Shown: positions 1 through 9,100, numbered from the stretch's first letter. The stretch: 64,000 bases of DNA from Tritonibacter scottomollicae (GCF_003003215.1 NZ_PVUF01000020.1:1-64000), one strand, 5' to 3'. Translations and numbers: made by a program. The notes: generated by a model not told the origin, from the sequence alone.

Positions 1-132
1 CCGGTAGTAAGTCTGAACCGTCACACCGATTTGCCGAACGGCTTCCTGAACCGAGCTCCCTTGTCCTTGCAGCACCTCAACCTGTCGCAGCTTCAGCACG
101 ATGTCCTCGGGCTTCTCTCGTTTGCCTGACAT
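1..132 (-). CDS. IS3-family transposase OrfA, N-terminal fragment (runs off the window edge)
   Basis: The reverse strand from 132 opens with ATG and reads MSGKREKPEDIVLKLRQVEV, then a segment ending VRQIGVTVQTYYR at the window edge. This is the helix-turn-helix start of the OrfA protein of IS3-family elements, which binds the element ends. A GGAGG ribosome site lies about 9 bases upstream of the ATG. Only 44 codons are inside the window, so OrfB and the far end of the element are not visible. The element inserted into the 3' part of the neighbouring DUF2493 gene. Confidence 0.8.
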   Translation of the reverse strand, partial: MSGKREKPEDIVLKLRQVEVLQGQGSSVQEAVRQIGVTVQTYYR

Positions 133-200
133 CTCGTCGTCCTCCTGAAAACGGGATATTCCTATCCCAAAAGGTGGACCACTTCAGTGGGGGCACTCCA
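1..200 (-). mobile_element. Left part of an IS3-type insertion sequence, with its terminal end near 200
   Basis: The transposase OrfA fragment is followed by a GC-rich end. Read on the minus strand it starts TGGAGTGCCCCCACTG and continues GAAGTGGTCCACC, the style of IS3-family terminal repeats (TG at the tip). The junction is placed at 200 because the neighbouring reading frame leaves its conserved DUF2493 sequence there. The other end and any target duplication lie outside the window, so the exact boundary is inferred. Confidence 0.65.
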
Positions 201-974
201 CTTGAACGGTGCCGCCCGCCCATGCGCGGACCAGCGAGGATCAAAGCGCGCCTGTGCGACGCCGCGTGCCCGGGCCCACCGAGCCGCAATCATCTCCGCC
301 CCGTACTTGCCACCCTTGTGGCAGAGGAAGATCTCCTGGTTGCGGTTCTGCTTAATCCGTTCGCAAACCTTGTCGAGCGTGTTGAAGATCACATCGACAT
401 CGGTCCAGTCGGTGGCGCCTGAGACGATCAGGGGCACCCCCTCGACTTTCGACTTCTCGGCAGTCTCGCGGTCGTGCTGCTCCAGGAGCTGCCGTGCCTC
501 GAAGACCGCCCCGGTCTCTTTCGCCCGGACGCTTGCGCGCGAGCCGGCTGCCGGGATGTAGGCGTGGCCCGTCTCGATCTCGTAGCATTCCGCCGCTGCC
601 TCGCTCATCACCTCGATGGCGCTGACAATCTCGCGCAGCTGCACAAAGCGCGCCTGCGCCTCTTCGAGCGCGGTCTCGGCGATCTCCGATCCGTCGTGGG
701 ATTTTGCCAGCGCGCCGATCTTGTCGGCGGTGCGGTCGACCTCCTTGCCAAGCGCCACCTTGCGGCGCTGCAGGATCGTCGCGAGCCCATGGGCCAGCGG
801 TTCGATTTCGGCTTCAAGCCCGGTCCCGCGCAGCTGCCCGAGCAAAGCCTCGAAGCTTTCGCGGATGATGCGGTCGGTCAGGATGTGATCTTCCGGGATC
901 GGCAGCTGCGCGTCCTTCTCGGTCAGTCCGAAAAGCTCGATGGTCTCGTAGGTGTTTGCTGTGTCGTAAGCCAT
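162..974 (-). pseudogene. DUF2493 (SLOG-like) plasmid protein, C-terminus replaced by the insertion sequence
   Basis: From ATG at 974 the frame gives 270 residues beginning MAYDTANTYETIELFG. The N-terminal two thirds is helical. The C-terminal part has a Rossmann-like start (VPLIVSGATDWTDVDVIF) and LCHKGGKYGAEMIAARWAR, the DUF2493/YspA-type SLOG nucleotide-binding fold. The protein stops abruptly: the last twelve residues (WSAPTEVVHLLG) are encoded by the insertion-sequence end. The family normally continues for several more strands and helices, so this is a truncated gene that may still be expressed. DUF2493 proteins are common on alphaproteobacterial plasmids; their function is unknown. Confidence 0.75.
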
Positions 975-1598
975 GTCTGGTCTCCAGTATTCAGTTCCAA
1001 GGCCACCACGTGAGTGTGGGGCATGGCCGAATGCCTGGTTTCCGAATCTGCCCGGGTCATGGACGGCGCAGCCGCCGGCTTGCCGGGCGCAAAAGTTTTC
1101 CGAGCGCGGCATCCGACACATGCGCGCGCTCACGCAAGGGACCGCCCCATGCCACAGGCTACGCCCTCGCCGAAAAGTTTTGCGATCCTTGACGCGGGCT
1201 GATTTGGGGGCCATCCGGAGGATATGCTTCCGCACTCATGTGTGTGTGTTTTGACGGTAGGTTTGCCCGACCCGAGCAGGCAAACGGCCCGACCGGACGC
1301 GGAAGACGGATGAAGCGGCGGGATCGTTTTGCCCCGCAAAACAGACCAGAGCGCAATCCGGCGGAGCGGCCGGGGAGGGACGTGCTCGCGAGGCGGGCAA
1401 ACCGGGATGCCAGGCGCGACGCCGCGGTGAGGCCGCATGGCCGAATGCGCGACGGACCGAAGGGCCGTTCTCCCCTGCGACACGCGAAGCCGAGCAAGGG
1501 AGGCCGAAAGGCTGTTGACGCATTTCTCGTGGTCGGCCTGCCAAGCTTGCCAGATATAGCACTACTTGGTAGTCTATTGGAGTACCAAGGAGTCCGCA
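975..1598. other. Gene-free stretch between the DUF2493 gene and the toxin-antitoxin pair
   Basis: I see no convincing gene. Open frames on both strands here are arginine- and proline-rich, lack ribosome sites and look like products of high G+C. The stretch would hold the DUF2493 promoter and, at its right end, the antitoxin promoter. Two similar short words (aaaagttttccgag near 1090 and gaaaagttttgcga near 1170) are the only repeats I noticed. Confidence 0.5.
1547..1589 (+). promoter_or_regulatory. Predicted promoter and operator of the toxin-antitoxin operon
   Basis: A possible -35 TTGCCA (1547-1552) and -10 TAGTCT (1570-1575) are 17 bases apart. An inverted repeat CTTGGTA (1565-1571) and TACCAAG (1583-1589), separated by 11 bases, overlaps the -10 and the presumed start. 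This fits autorepression by the antitoxin/toxin complex, as is usual for type II pairs. It is a sequence prediction only. Confidence 0.5.
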
Positions 1599-1874
1599 AT
1601 GAGCGTTCAAAAGCAATCCGTCAGCTTTACCGACACCGCCTACACCTTCGCAAGGGAACTGGTCGAAGCAGGCGAGTACCCCAATGTGAGTGCGGCTGTT
1701 TCGGGTGAATTGGCGAAGGCCAAGGCAGAACGTGACCGTGAGCGTACTTTGCTTGAAGCAGAACTGGAGCGCCGACTATCCCTGCCACTCGACCAATGGG
1801 AACCCGTCGGCGATGCCGCCGACGTCACTAAAGGCGCCCGGGCCCATCTTGCCGCGATGGCCAAAAAGACCTGA
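1599..1874 (+). CDS. ParD-like antitoxin (type II)
   Basis: Encodes 91 residues starting MSVQKQSVSFTDTAYTFAREL. The start has an AAGGAG ribosome site 8 bases upstream and was preferred to an in-frame upstream Met that lacks one. The first about 45 residues (SVSFTDTAYTFARELVEAGEYPNVSAAVSGELAKAK) resemble the ribbon-helix-helix DNA-binding part of ParD. The charged helical tail would wrap the toxin. The stop overlaps the toxin start (TGATG), so the two are translationally coupled. Likely role: neutralise the downstream ParE-like toxin and repress the operon, aiding plasmid maintenance. Confidence 0.75.
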   Translation: MSVQKQSVSFTDTAYTFARELVEAGEYPNVSAAVSGELAKAKAERDRERTLLEAELERRLSLPLDQWEPVGDAADVTKGARAHLAAMAKKT

Positions 1875-2212
1875 TGCGATTTATTCGGCATCCGTTCTTC
1901 GAACGGGACCTTATCGGTATCGTTGATCATATTGTCGACGTGACTGACGGTGACCTTGCAGCGGCGAGCCGTCGACTAGATGAAATCGATGCCCTTATCC
2001 AGAACATTGCCGCAAACCCAAAATCTGGTGCTCGCCTCAGCGGCAAGTTGGACGGATGGCTGGTGCGCCATGGCGGCACCGGTCAGCGACTGACCATCGT
2101 ATTCAAACCGGATGTGGACGCCGCACAGATATATCTCGCTCTTGTTGCGTTCGGCGGCCGGGATTGGATGAGACTGGCGTCAGCGAGACAGGTGTTCGCT
2201 GACCAACCTTAG
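1874..2212 (+). CDS. ParE/RelE-superfamily toxin
   Basis: The 112-residue product starts MRFIRHPFFERDLIGIVDHIVDVTDG and continues through RRLDEIDALIQNIAANPKSGAR, the pattern of the ParE/RelE fold: an N-terminal helix pair, then strands. Length is normal for the family. The gene overlaps the antitoxin stop by one base. ParE members poison DNA gyrase and RelE members cleave mRNA on the ribosome; the sequence alone does not settle which applies, though ParD as partner favours ParE. The pair probably stabilises the replicon. Confidence 0.75.
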   Translation: MRFIRHPFFERDLIGIVDHIVDVTDGDLAAASRRLDEIDALIQNIAANPKSGARLSGKLDGWLVRHGGTGQRLTIVFKPDVDAAQIYLALVAFGGRDWMRLASARQVFADQP

Positions 2213-2328
2213 AGCCGTGGAGCGGCGGGGAAATTGTAGACCGGACCTTCGCCGCGCTTGAGCTGAACGGATAAGATGCGGGACTTTGCCGACTTTGCCG
2301 TTGCGATTTTGAATGTCTGCTATCGCTG

Positions 2329-2745
2329 TCAGTGTTCCCTGCTACAGAGCTCATGATCGGCCAAAGCCGCGAGCACATAACAGTCTTCCGATACGCCGTG
2401 GCCATCGCAGCATTCAGAAATTCGGGTCAGTTCCTTCTCCAACAATTTCAGTCGTTTGATTTTGGCGCGCACATCTGCAAGCTGCGAAATGGCTATGTCT
2501 GTTGCTGCCTCGCAGGACCGGTCCGGGTGGTCCTGCAATTCGATGAGCGATGAGATCGCCTCTATTGAAAAGCCCAGATCGCGCGCATGGCGGATGAAAC
2601 TCAGCCGTTCCAATCCTTTCTTGTCATAGCGTCTTTGATTGCCGCTTGTGCGCTCGGCCTCTGCCAATAGCCCCATCTGCTCGTAATAACGGATGGTTGG
2701 AACTTTGACCTTGGTGCGCTTTGAAAGCTCGCCGATAGAAAACAT
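2329..2745 (-). CDS. MerR-family metal-responsive regulator
   Basis: Encodes 138 residues from MFSIGELSKRTKVKVPTIRY. Residues 1-70 form the MerR winged helix (TIRYYEQMGLL, NQRRYDKKGLERL), followed by a long dimerisation helix and a C-terminal loop with cysteines and histidines (SECCDGHGVSEDCYVLAALADHELC). That loop is the metal-site position in MerR-family sensors; it resembles CadR/PbrR/ZntR-type sensors more than CueR. The gene is divergent from an efflux operon whose promoter carries a MerR-type dyad with a 19-base spacer, so it likely represses and activates that promoter. The inducing metal cannot be told from the sequence. Confidence 0.8.
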   Translation of the reverse strand: MFSIGELSKRTKVKVPTIRYYEQMGLLAEAERTSGNQRRYDKKGLERLSFIRHARDLGFSIEAISSLIELQDHPDRSCEAATDIAISQLADVRAKIKRLKLLEKELTRISECCDGHGVSEDCYVLAALADHELCSREH

Positions 2746-2756
2746 GAAGAAACCTC

Positions 2757-2787
2757 TTGAACCTCTAGTCACTAGAGCTTGTAGATA
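2757..2787 (+). promoter_or_regulatory. MerR-type divergent promoter and operator
   Basis: The -35 TTGAAC (2757-2762) and -10 TAGATA (2782-2787) are 19 bases apart, the over-long spacing typical of MerR-activated promoters. The spacer begins with the dyad CTCTAGTCACTAGAG (2763-2777), with perfect 7-base arms around one base. It faces the transglutaminase-efflux operon and also covers the upstream side of the MerR gene. Confidence 0.8.
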
Positions 2788-2815
2788 GGGTGGGACATAG
2801 ACTCAAGAGGCCACC

Positions 2816-3586
2816 ATGACCGACCAATACCTGTCCCCGACTCCCCTTCTGGATTTCGAAGCGACACGCATTCAGCGCCTGATCGCGGACCGTGGCTGGC
2901 TGTCGCTTTCACAAACCGACCGGATTGGCGCAGCGTATGACTTTGTCCGCAGCGAAATTCTGTTCGGATATAACTCCGATGATGCGTTGCCAGCATCCAG
3001 TGTGCTGGCTGACGGCTACGGGCAATGTAATACCAAGGGCACTTTGCTTATGGCGCTCTTGCGCGCCCTTGGTGTGCAGTGCCGCTTCCATGGTTTCACC
3101 ATCGACAAACGGTTGCAGCGCGGGGTGGTGCCGGAGTTGGTCTACCCGCTCGCCCCCGCAAACATCATCCATTCGTGGGTCGAAATCCAACACGAAGGAC
3201 AATGGCTCGAGCTGGAGGGCTTCATACTGGATGCGCCCGTTCTCGCGGCCCTGCAAAACGCCTTCCCACAGCGTCAATCCTTGTGCGCCTATGGTGCGGG
3301 CACGGATTGCCTGCAAAGTCCACAAGTAGAATGGCGCGGGGCCAGCACCTACATCCAAAAAACCGGTATTAACCACGACTTCGGCACTTTCGACGACCCC
3401 GATACATTTTATGCGACTCATCATCAGTTAACTGGCGTGAAAGGCCTTATCTACCGCCTGCTCATTCGCCACTGGATGAATCACCGCGTCAGGAAGATGC
3501 GGAGCGGTCATATGCCGAGCATTCCCGGTGGCGAGGCAAGCCTCGTTCCAACTCAATCAGACCTTGAAACGCAGGAGGTAATCTAA
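2816..3586 (+). CDS. Transglutaminase-like cysteine protease-fold protein
   Basis: The 256-residue cytoplasmic-looking protein has the transglutaminase-core triad positions: Cys in DGYGQCNTKGTLL (about residue 66), His in NIIHSWVEI (about 120) and an acidic partner in WLELEGFILDA shortly after. The core is therefore probably catalytically competent. It is first in a metal-regulated operon; its stop overlaps the start of the efflux gene (TAATG) and GAGG precedes its own ATG. What it cleaves or crosslinks is unknown. A metal-induced transglutaminase-like enzyme joined to a cation exporter is unusual. Confidence 0.7.
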   Translation: MTDQYLSPTPLLDFEATRIQRLIADRGWLSLSQTDRIGAAYDFVRSEILFGYNSDDALPASSVLADGYGQCNTKGTLLMALLRALGVQCRFHGFTIDKRLQRGVVPELVYPLAPANIIHSWVEIQHEGQWLELEGFILDAPVLAALQNAFPQRQSLCAYGAGTDCLQSPQVEWRGASTYIQKTGINHDFGTFDDPDTFYATHHQLTGVKGLIYRLLIRHWMNHRVRKMRSGHMPSIPGGEASLVPTQSDLETQEVI

Positions 3587-4221
3587 TGGCCGGTTGCTGC
3601 GGACACGACGCCAAGTTTGACGGCGTATCAGACGATTACAAACGACGGCTCTGGATTGTCATTGCCCTCAACGCGACGATGTTTGCGGTTGAAATGACTG
3701 CGGGCCACTTGGCGAAGTCACAGGCGTTGCAAGCCGATGCTCTCGACTTCGCAGGCGATGCCATGACCTACGGTATCTCTCTGGCCGTCATCGGGGCGTC
3801 CCTTCGCGCCCGCACCAATGCTGCGTTGTTCAAGGGCTTCAGCCTCTTGTTGATGGGACTTTGGGTGTTCGGGTCGACCGTCTATCGTGTTTTCTATGTC
3901 GGGGTGCCAGCAGCCGAGATCATGGGGGCGGTCGGCTTTCTGGCGTTGCTCACCAACCTTGCCAGTGTGTTCCTATTGGTACGCTACAAGGATGGCGACG
4001 CCAATGTGCGGTCAGTCTGGCTCTGCTCGCGCAATGACGCCATCGGCAACGTCGCTGTCATGTTCGCGGCCTTGGGCGTCTGGGGCACGGCAACGGGTTG
4101 GCCTGATTTGATTGTCGCAACAGTCATGGCCGGGCTGTTCCTGTCGTCCGCATTCCAGATCGTGCGGCAGGCCCTCGCAGAACGACGGGAATTAACCGAC
4201 CACAAACACGCGGAGGCATGA
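3586..4221 (+). CDS. Cation diffusion facilitator-type efflux protein
   Basis: The 211-residue membrane protein starts MAGCCGHDAKFDGVSDDYKR, with a Cys/His-containing tip. It has about six membrane segments with the CDF signature positions: ALQADALDFAGDAMTYGISL in the second segment and WLCSRNDAIGNVAVMFAALG in the fifth supply the paired polar/acidic residues. It lacks the usual cytoplasmic C-terminal domain, like short CDF relatives. GGAGG lies about 8 bases before the ATG, and the gene overlaps both neighbours. Expected role: proton-driven export of a divalent metal sensed by the divergent MerR protein. Confidence 0.75.
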   Translation: MAGCCGHDAKFDGVSDDYKRRLWIVIALNATMFAVEMTAGHLAKSQALQADALDFAGDAMTYGISLAVIGASLRARTNAALFKGFSLLLMGLWVFGSTVYRVFYVGVPAAEIMGAVGFLALLTNLASVFLLVRYKDGDANVRSVWLCSRNDAIGNVAVMFAALGVWGTATGWPDLIVATVMAGLFLSSAFQIVRQALAERRELTDHKHAEA

Positions 4222-4769
4222 TGCAAGGCTTTCTCATTATTCTGGGCCTAGTGGTTGCCGCCATGACTCTGGCAGCAATTTTATGGTCGATTGCCTTTCC
4301 TAAACGGCGGATATGGCCGCCACAACGCTACACGACACTCACGCCTTTCTTTGTCTGGGTGCCAACATTCACGCTGTTCGGGGTTCTCATCCTGCTTGGT
4401 GTCTGGGGTTGGGCTGATCTGGACATACCGAGTTGGTTGCGGTTTGGCGTCGGCCTGCCACTCATCCTGATCGGCAACATCATCGTGTGGATGGAAGTCT
4501 CACATTTTGGAGTACCGCAGACCGGTGGAGCCAAAGGCAGCCTGCGCACCGAGGGCATGTATCGCTACTCTCGGAACCCCCAGTACATGGCTGACATTGG
4601 CATCGTAAGTGGCTGGATGATCTTGTCAGCAGCGCCGTGGGCAATGGTTGTCGGGTTGGCTGGAATAGCAGTGCTTTTTGCCGCGCCGTTTGCCGAGGAA
4701 CCTTGGCTTAAAGACCAATATGGCGACGCATTCGAAGACTACTCGGCGCGCGTGCGGCGGTTCCTCTGA
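4221..4769 (+). CDS. Isoprenylcysteine carboxyl methyltransferase-family membrane protein
   Basis: The 182-residue protein has four or five membrane helices and ends with the conserved methyltransferase tail: GMYRYSRNPQYMADIG, then a helix, then EEPWLKDQYGDAFEDYSARVRRFL. This is the ICMT/phospholipid methyltransferase (PEMT) family signature for SAM and lipid binding. ATG codons at 4218 and 4221 both work; the second was chosen because it leaves room after the GGAGG site. It is third in the MerR-controlled operon. The substrate is unknown; a membrane lipid is as likely as a prenyl group. Confidence 0.7.
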   Translation: MQGFLIILGLVVAAMTLAAILWSIAFPKRRIWPPQRYTTLTPFFVWVPTFTLFGVLILLGVWGWADLDIPSWLRFGVGLPLILIGNIIVWMEVSHFGVPQTGGAKGSLRTEGMYRYSRNPQYMADIGIVSGWMILSAAPWAMVVGLAGIAVLFAAPFAEEPWLKDQYGDAFEDYSARVRRFL

Positions 4770-4904
4770 GGTAGAGCCAAATTCTTCAAAGCGGACACTC
4801 GTGTATTGTGCAGCATCGGTCAAAATGGGCTCTTCGGTAGCATTAGCTGCGGGCGACACGAACGTCTGCAATGTAGGCCGGGTTCATTCAAACCACCAGC
4901 ACAG

Positions 4905-4938
4905 AAAAAGGGGAACCGCGATCCCACGGTTCCCCTTT
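4905..4938 (-). terminator. Rho-independent terminator for the DUF736 gene
   Basis: Perfect 12-base arms AAAGGGGAACCG (4907-4918) and CGGTTCCCCTTT (4927-4938) enclose an 8-base loop. On the minus strand the stem is followed by a T run, 33 bases past the DUF736 stop. It may also end the plus-strand operon that stops at 4769. Confidence 0.8.
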
Positions 4939-4970
4939 GGGTTCAGATGGTCTCCCCCCTCGCGTGCCAA

Positions 4971-5699
4971 TTAGGCGACCAGCGAGAGCCCCGCGCCCGC
5001 GTCCTGCGGCTGCTCACCGCTGTCGATGAACGGGATGATCGAGAAGGTCTGCCCACCGCGCTGTTCTTCGTTTTGCACGGCGTTCACGCGCAGGTCGCCA
5101 TCGGGCGTGTTGATCAGCAGCGACAGGTAGTCATTGCCCGTGCGGCTGCTTTTCGCCATCCAGGCCGAGCCGACGCGGATCGATGTGCCCCGGGGCGAGC
5201 TGACCTCGATGCGGTAATCGGGGTGGGTCTCCTCGGATTTGTAGCTGTTCTCGATCAGCATAAACTCCAGATCGAACATCATGTTGGCGATGTAGCCGGT
5301 GAAGGCGTTGTCGGCGTCCATGGCGGCGAGTTCGCCCGAGATCGAGCCGGATTTCATCAGGCCATTCGAGACCAGCGGGATGATCTCGAACTCGCCGCTC
5401 TGGGCTGCGCGCGCCTCTTTCGTCTGCACCGCGTTGACCCAGAACGGGCCGAGGCCGACATCGATCTGCATCGAGATGTAGGGGTTGCCGCTGGTATTGC
5501 CGGTCTCGTTCCAGGCCGTGCCGATGCGCACCTTGCGGCCTGATTTGTTGATCGCCGTCACGTCAAAATCCGGGCTGCGCGCGGACATCTTCGGGCGGGT
5601 TTCAAGTTGGATGGCGATATCGAAGCGCGTCGAGTGGATCATGCCGGTGTACTGTGCGGCTGCGGTCTCGACATTGCGGGTGAGGGTTCCTGCGAACAT
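4971..5699 (-). CDS. DUF736 protein with two tandem DUF736 domains
   Basis: Encodes 242 residues from MFAGTLTRNVETAAAQY; an AAGGA site precedes this ATG. Two similar halves can be aligned: DFDVTAINKSGRKVRIGTAW ... ISMQIDVGLGPFWVNAVQ (about 45-95) and DYRIEVSSPRGTSIRVGSAW ... LSLLINTPDGDLRVNAVQ (about 165-220). DUF736 is a small beta-rich domain carried by many alphaproteobacterial plasmids; its function is unknown. The usual protein is a single domain of about 100 residues, so this is an internal duplication. A strong terminator follows the stop, and a recurrent leader motif lies about 90 bases upstream. Confidence 0.75.
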   Translation of the reverse strand: MFAGTLTRNVETAAAQYTGMIHSTRFDIAIQLETRPKMSARSPDFDVTAINKSGRKVRIGTAWNETGNTSGNPYISMQIDVGLGPFWVNAVQTKEARAAQSGEFEIIPLVSNGLMKSGSISGELAAMDADNAFTGYIANMMFDLEFMLIENSYKSEETHPDYRIEVSSPRGTSIRVGSAWMAKSSRTGNDYLSLLINTPDGDLRVNAVQNEEQRGGQTFSIIPFIDSGEQPQDAGAGLSLVA

Positions 5700-5788
5700 G
5701 GGATGGTTCCTTATGGATTGGCCAGTGTCTGACATCCTTGCCAGCGCATCCGGGATTGCTTTCTCGACCCCTTGAGGGATCACAAATC

Positions 5789-5809
5789 AGAAAGCCTGCT
5801 TTCCTTTCA
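5789..5809 (-). repeat. Recurrent leader motif, copy 1 (upstream of the DUF736 gene)
   Basis: Plus strand reads agAAAGCCTGCTTTCCTTTC. Its core GAAAGCCTGCTTTC is a perfect inverted repeat. On the gene strand it is followed by TGATCCCTCAAGG, also found at copy 4. It lies about 90 bases before the DUF736 start. Related copies are at 10446-10467, 14708-14730, 15209-15230 and, degenerate, 17031-17060. Confidence 0.6.
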
Positions 5810-5823
5810 GCACCGCCCACGGG

Positions 5824-6126
5824 TCAGAGCTGCCGTCCGAGTGGGAATGCCCCCTCGCCTCCGGGTGCTACGCCCCTCCCCTGCCCATCTGGTCTTGATT
5901 GGCTGCCCGGATTTTCTGCGGCGTCCTTCGATTGCACGATGAAGAACTCCGCCTCTTTGCCGTTCAACCGGTGCCCTTCCCCGTCGGTCAGGCCGATGCA
6001 GCTGCCGTTCGGCAGATAGGTGATGAGGTACTGACCGAGCCGGTCCTTGTGGACAACGTAGCCGGTATTGGCCCAATGCACGGTCTGCCCAGCGTCGACG
6101 GCGGACTTGATTTCATCGAGTGTCAT
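5824..6126 (-). CDS. Small conserved plasmid protein, function unknown
   Basis: Encodes 100 residues from MTLDEIKSAVDAGQTVHWAN, with a purine-rich ribosome site (AAGGGGGGAAG) upstream. The first 70 residues look like a compact mixed fold (VHWANTGYVVHKDRLGQYLITYLPNGSCIGLTDGEGHRLNG); the last 30 are low-complexity Gly/Arg/Pro. No catalytic motif is visible. It sits 16 bases downstream of the large methyltransferase-helicase gene, so the two are probably co-transcribed. Confidence 0.6.
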   Translation of the reverse strand: MTLDEIKSAVDAGQTVHWANTGYVVHKDRLGQYLITYLPNGSCIGLTDGEGHRLNGKEAEFFIVQSKDAAENPGSQSRPDGQGRGVAPGGEGAFPLGRQL

Positions 6127-6142
6127 GATCTTCCCCCCTTGC

Positions 6143-9100
6143 CTATTCTGCTGCAACTGAAGCGGCATCTGGTGCCTGCCCGACGATCCGGGCCAGAATG
6201 CGGCCCGTGTCGATCCCGTCCCCATGCGGCAGGAACACCCGCAACTGGAAGGCGATGATCTCCGTGAAACACCCCATGGCCTTGAGGCCATCAATCATGC
6301 CCCGATCCGCACCGCCAAGCTCGAGACGCATCTCGCCTGCGACCCGGCGACGGGTCAGGGTCAGACCCCGGCCCAGATCGACAGGTGCGGTGGTGCCGAG
6401 GGCGGCGGTCAACATCTCCTGCGGCGTTTGCGGATTGGAGACGAGGAAGCGGGCGCGCAGCGCGGCCGCCCCTTCCTCGCTCAGCGTGCGCCCGATCATG
6501 GCGGTCGCCCCATCGGGCGTGACCCGGTAGATGCGCTCATTGGTGGTCGGAATATCCTTCCAGATCGGCAGCAGCAGCCCGGTCAGCAGGTAGAGCTTGG
6601 TCGTGGTGGTTTTTGGCAGGGACGCAGCCTCGGCATCCCAAAGCTGGGTGAACTCGGGCCGCTCAATGTCTTCCCAAGCCGAGGACTCGAACCGCGCCTC
6701 TTCGAGATAACTCGACCCGTTTGGCCGCACCGCCTTGCGCATCAGCGTGACAATGTCCTCGTCATACAACTGCATCGGGCGCGCCGAGATAAGCGCCGCG
6801 CGACCGGAGGCGCGGTTGACCATCGGTAGCTTGTCCGGATTGCGCGACAGGGCGTCATCCGCCGACAGCACGTGGACCGGGTCCGTCACCTCAAGTCCGA
6901 TGATCCGCGTCACCGCGCCGGATTTCGGGCAGGTCCAGAGATCCTCGGTGGAGACCTGTTCGATCTTTTCGCCACGCAGGGTTTCCACACCGAGATCGAG
7001 CGTGCCCGCCGCGCGCGCCCGCTCAGACTGATCGGCAATCCGCCTCATGAACTCAGCAAAGAGCGCGTTCTGCATGTGGATGGGCAGGGCAAGCACCCGG
7101 TTGAGAAACCGCTGGATCGGGGGAAGCTCTTCAAGGAGCACCCCGTCCTTGTCGATCAGCCGCAGGGCCGTCCAGTCGGTGAAGCTCTCGTAGCTCATCG
7201 CCTCAGCGCGCCCGGCGGCAAGATCGGCGAAATACCCACGCAGCGCCGCCCGCGCGATCGGGCTTTCGAGATTGTCCTCCTCGCGGAACATACCCTGCGA
7301 GCCGGTCTCGCGCTGACCCTTGGTCAAGGCCCCCAGCTGGTCGAGGCGCTTGGCTATAGTCGAGGTGAAACGCTTTTCGCCATGCACATCCGAGGTGCAG
7401 ACCCGGAAGAAGGGCGCGCTGACTTGGGCAGAGCGATGCGTGCGGCCCAGCCCCTGGATGGCCGCATCGGCGCGCCAGCCGGGCTCCAACAGGTAGTGCC
7501 GCCGCCGTTTCTGGTTCTTCGCCGTTTGCGCCGCATGATAGGATCGGCCCGTGCCGCCTGCATCGGAGAAGATCAGGATATCCTTTTCGCCGTCCATAAA
7601 GGCTTGGGTCTCCGACGAATTGCTGCTGGCGGAGCGCTTCTCGATGAAGAGGTGGCCATCGTCCGCCTTCAGAGGTCGGATCGACCTTCCGGTCACTTCG
7701 GCCACGGCATCGTCGCCAAAGGCCCAGAGGATCTGATCGAGCGCCGAGGGGATCGGCGCCAGCGTCATCAACTCCATCATGGCCGCGTCACGCAAAGCGA
7801 GCGCCTCGCGCGAGACGACCAGCGCCCCGGTCTCATCCCGCAACGGTTCTGCCACCATATTGCCGTCGATCTCGACCAGCTTTTGCGCATGGATCGGGAA
7901 AGCCTGTTCGAGGTAGCCGAGAACATAGTCGCGCGGCGTCAAGGCGCCCTCAACGAGGTCGTCCTCCGGATCCATTGTCTCAAGTCGGCGTTTCAGCAGG
8001 CTCTCACCCGTCGAGACCACCTGGATGACGCAAGCCTTGCCCGCCGCCAGATCGTCCTTGACTGCGCGGATGATGGTCGGGGCTTTCATGCCCATCAAGA
8101 GATGGTTGAAGAAGCGCTGTTTCGTGCTCTCGAAGCGGGACTTGGCCGAGGCGCGTGCGGCCGAGGCATTAGTCTCTCCCGAGGCGTCGTTGACGCCGGT
8201 CGCTGTCAGCGCGGCCTCGAGATTGTGATGGATCGTCCGAAACGAAGTCGCGTATGCGTCGTAGATCTCGATCTGGGCCGGAGTGAGCGCGTGTTCGAGC
8301 ACGTCATACTCCACGCCGTCGAATCTGAGGGCGCGGGCCGTGTAGAGCCCGAGCGTCTTGAGATCGCGGGCGACCACCTCCATGGCGGCAACGCCGCCGG
8401 CTTCCATCGCCGACACAAAGCTCTCGCGGCTCGGGAAGGGATATTCGGGGCCCTGCCCCCAGAGCCCCAGCCGCGCGGCATAGGCGAGGTTGTGCACGCT
8501 CGTGGCGCCCGTGGCTGAGATGTAGAAGACGCGAGCGCGGGGTGCTGCCAGTTGCATCCGCAGGCCAGCAAGGCCCTGCTGGGAGGGTTTGACCCCCCTG
8601 CCCTGCTCAGACCCTGCCGCGTTCTGCATGGCATGGGCCTCATCAAAAGCGAGGACGCCTTCGAAGTCTTCACCCATCCAGTCGAGGATCTGGCTCAGCC
8701 GTGTGGTGCCGCATTTGCCCGCGGACCGCAGCGTGGCGTAGGTGACGAAGAGGATTCCGTCGCCCATCGGGACGGGCTGGTCCGGTTTCCATTTGGAGAG
8801 CGGCTGGATGTCAGCTGGCGAGCCGCCGAGATCGGTCCAGTCGCGGATCGCGTCCTCGATAAGCGTGGCGGATTTGGAGACCCAGATCGCCTTCCTACGC
8901 CCGGAAAGCCAGTTGACAAGGATAAGACCCGCGCACTCGCGACCCTTGCCGCAGCCGGTGCCGTCGCCGAGGAAATAGCCGAGGCGATAGGCACGTGCGT
9001 CTGGATCATCATCGGCGCGCGTCAGCTTGGTCTGGTCGTCATCGATGGTAAACCGACCGGGCAGGTCGCGCCCATGGGCATCATGCGCCATGATGATGGT

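Noticed and set aside
1238-1708. Plus-strand open frame overlapping the toxin-antitoxin promoter
   Set aside because: Arg-rich, runs into the antitoxin gene in another frame, and has no start signal.
6872-8518. Long plus-strand open frame opposite the methyltransferase-helicase gene (548 codons)
   Set aside because: It is the antisense of a clearly conserved enzyme; composition is Arg/Gly/Asp/Leu-rich with no domain and no ribosome site. High G+C makes such shadows common.
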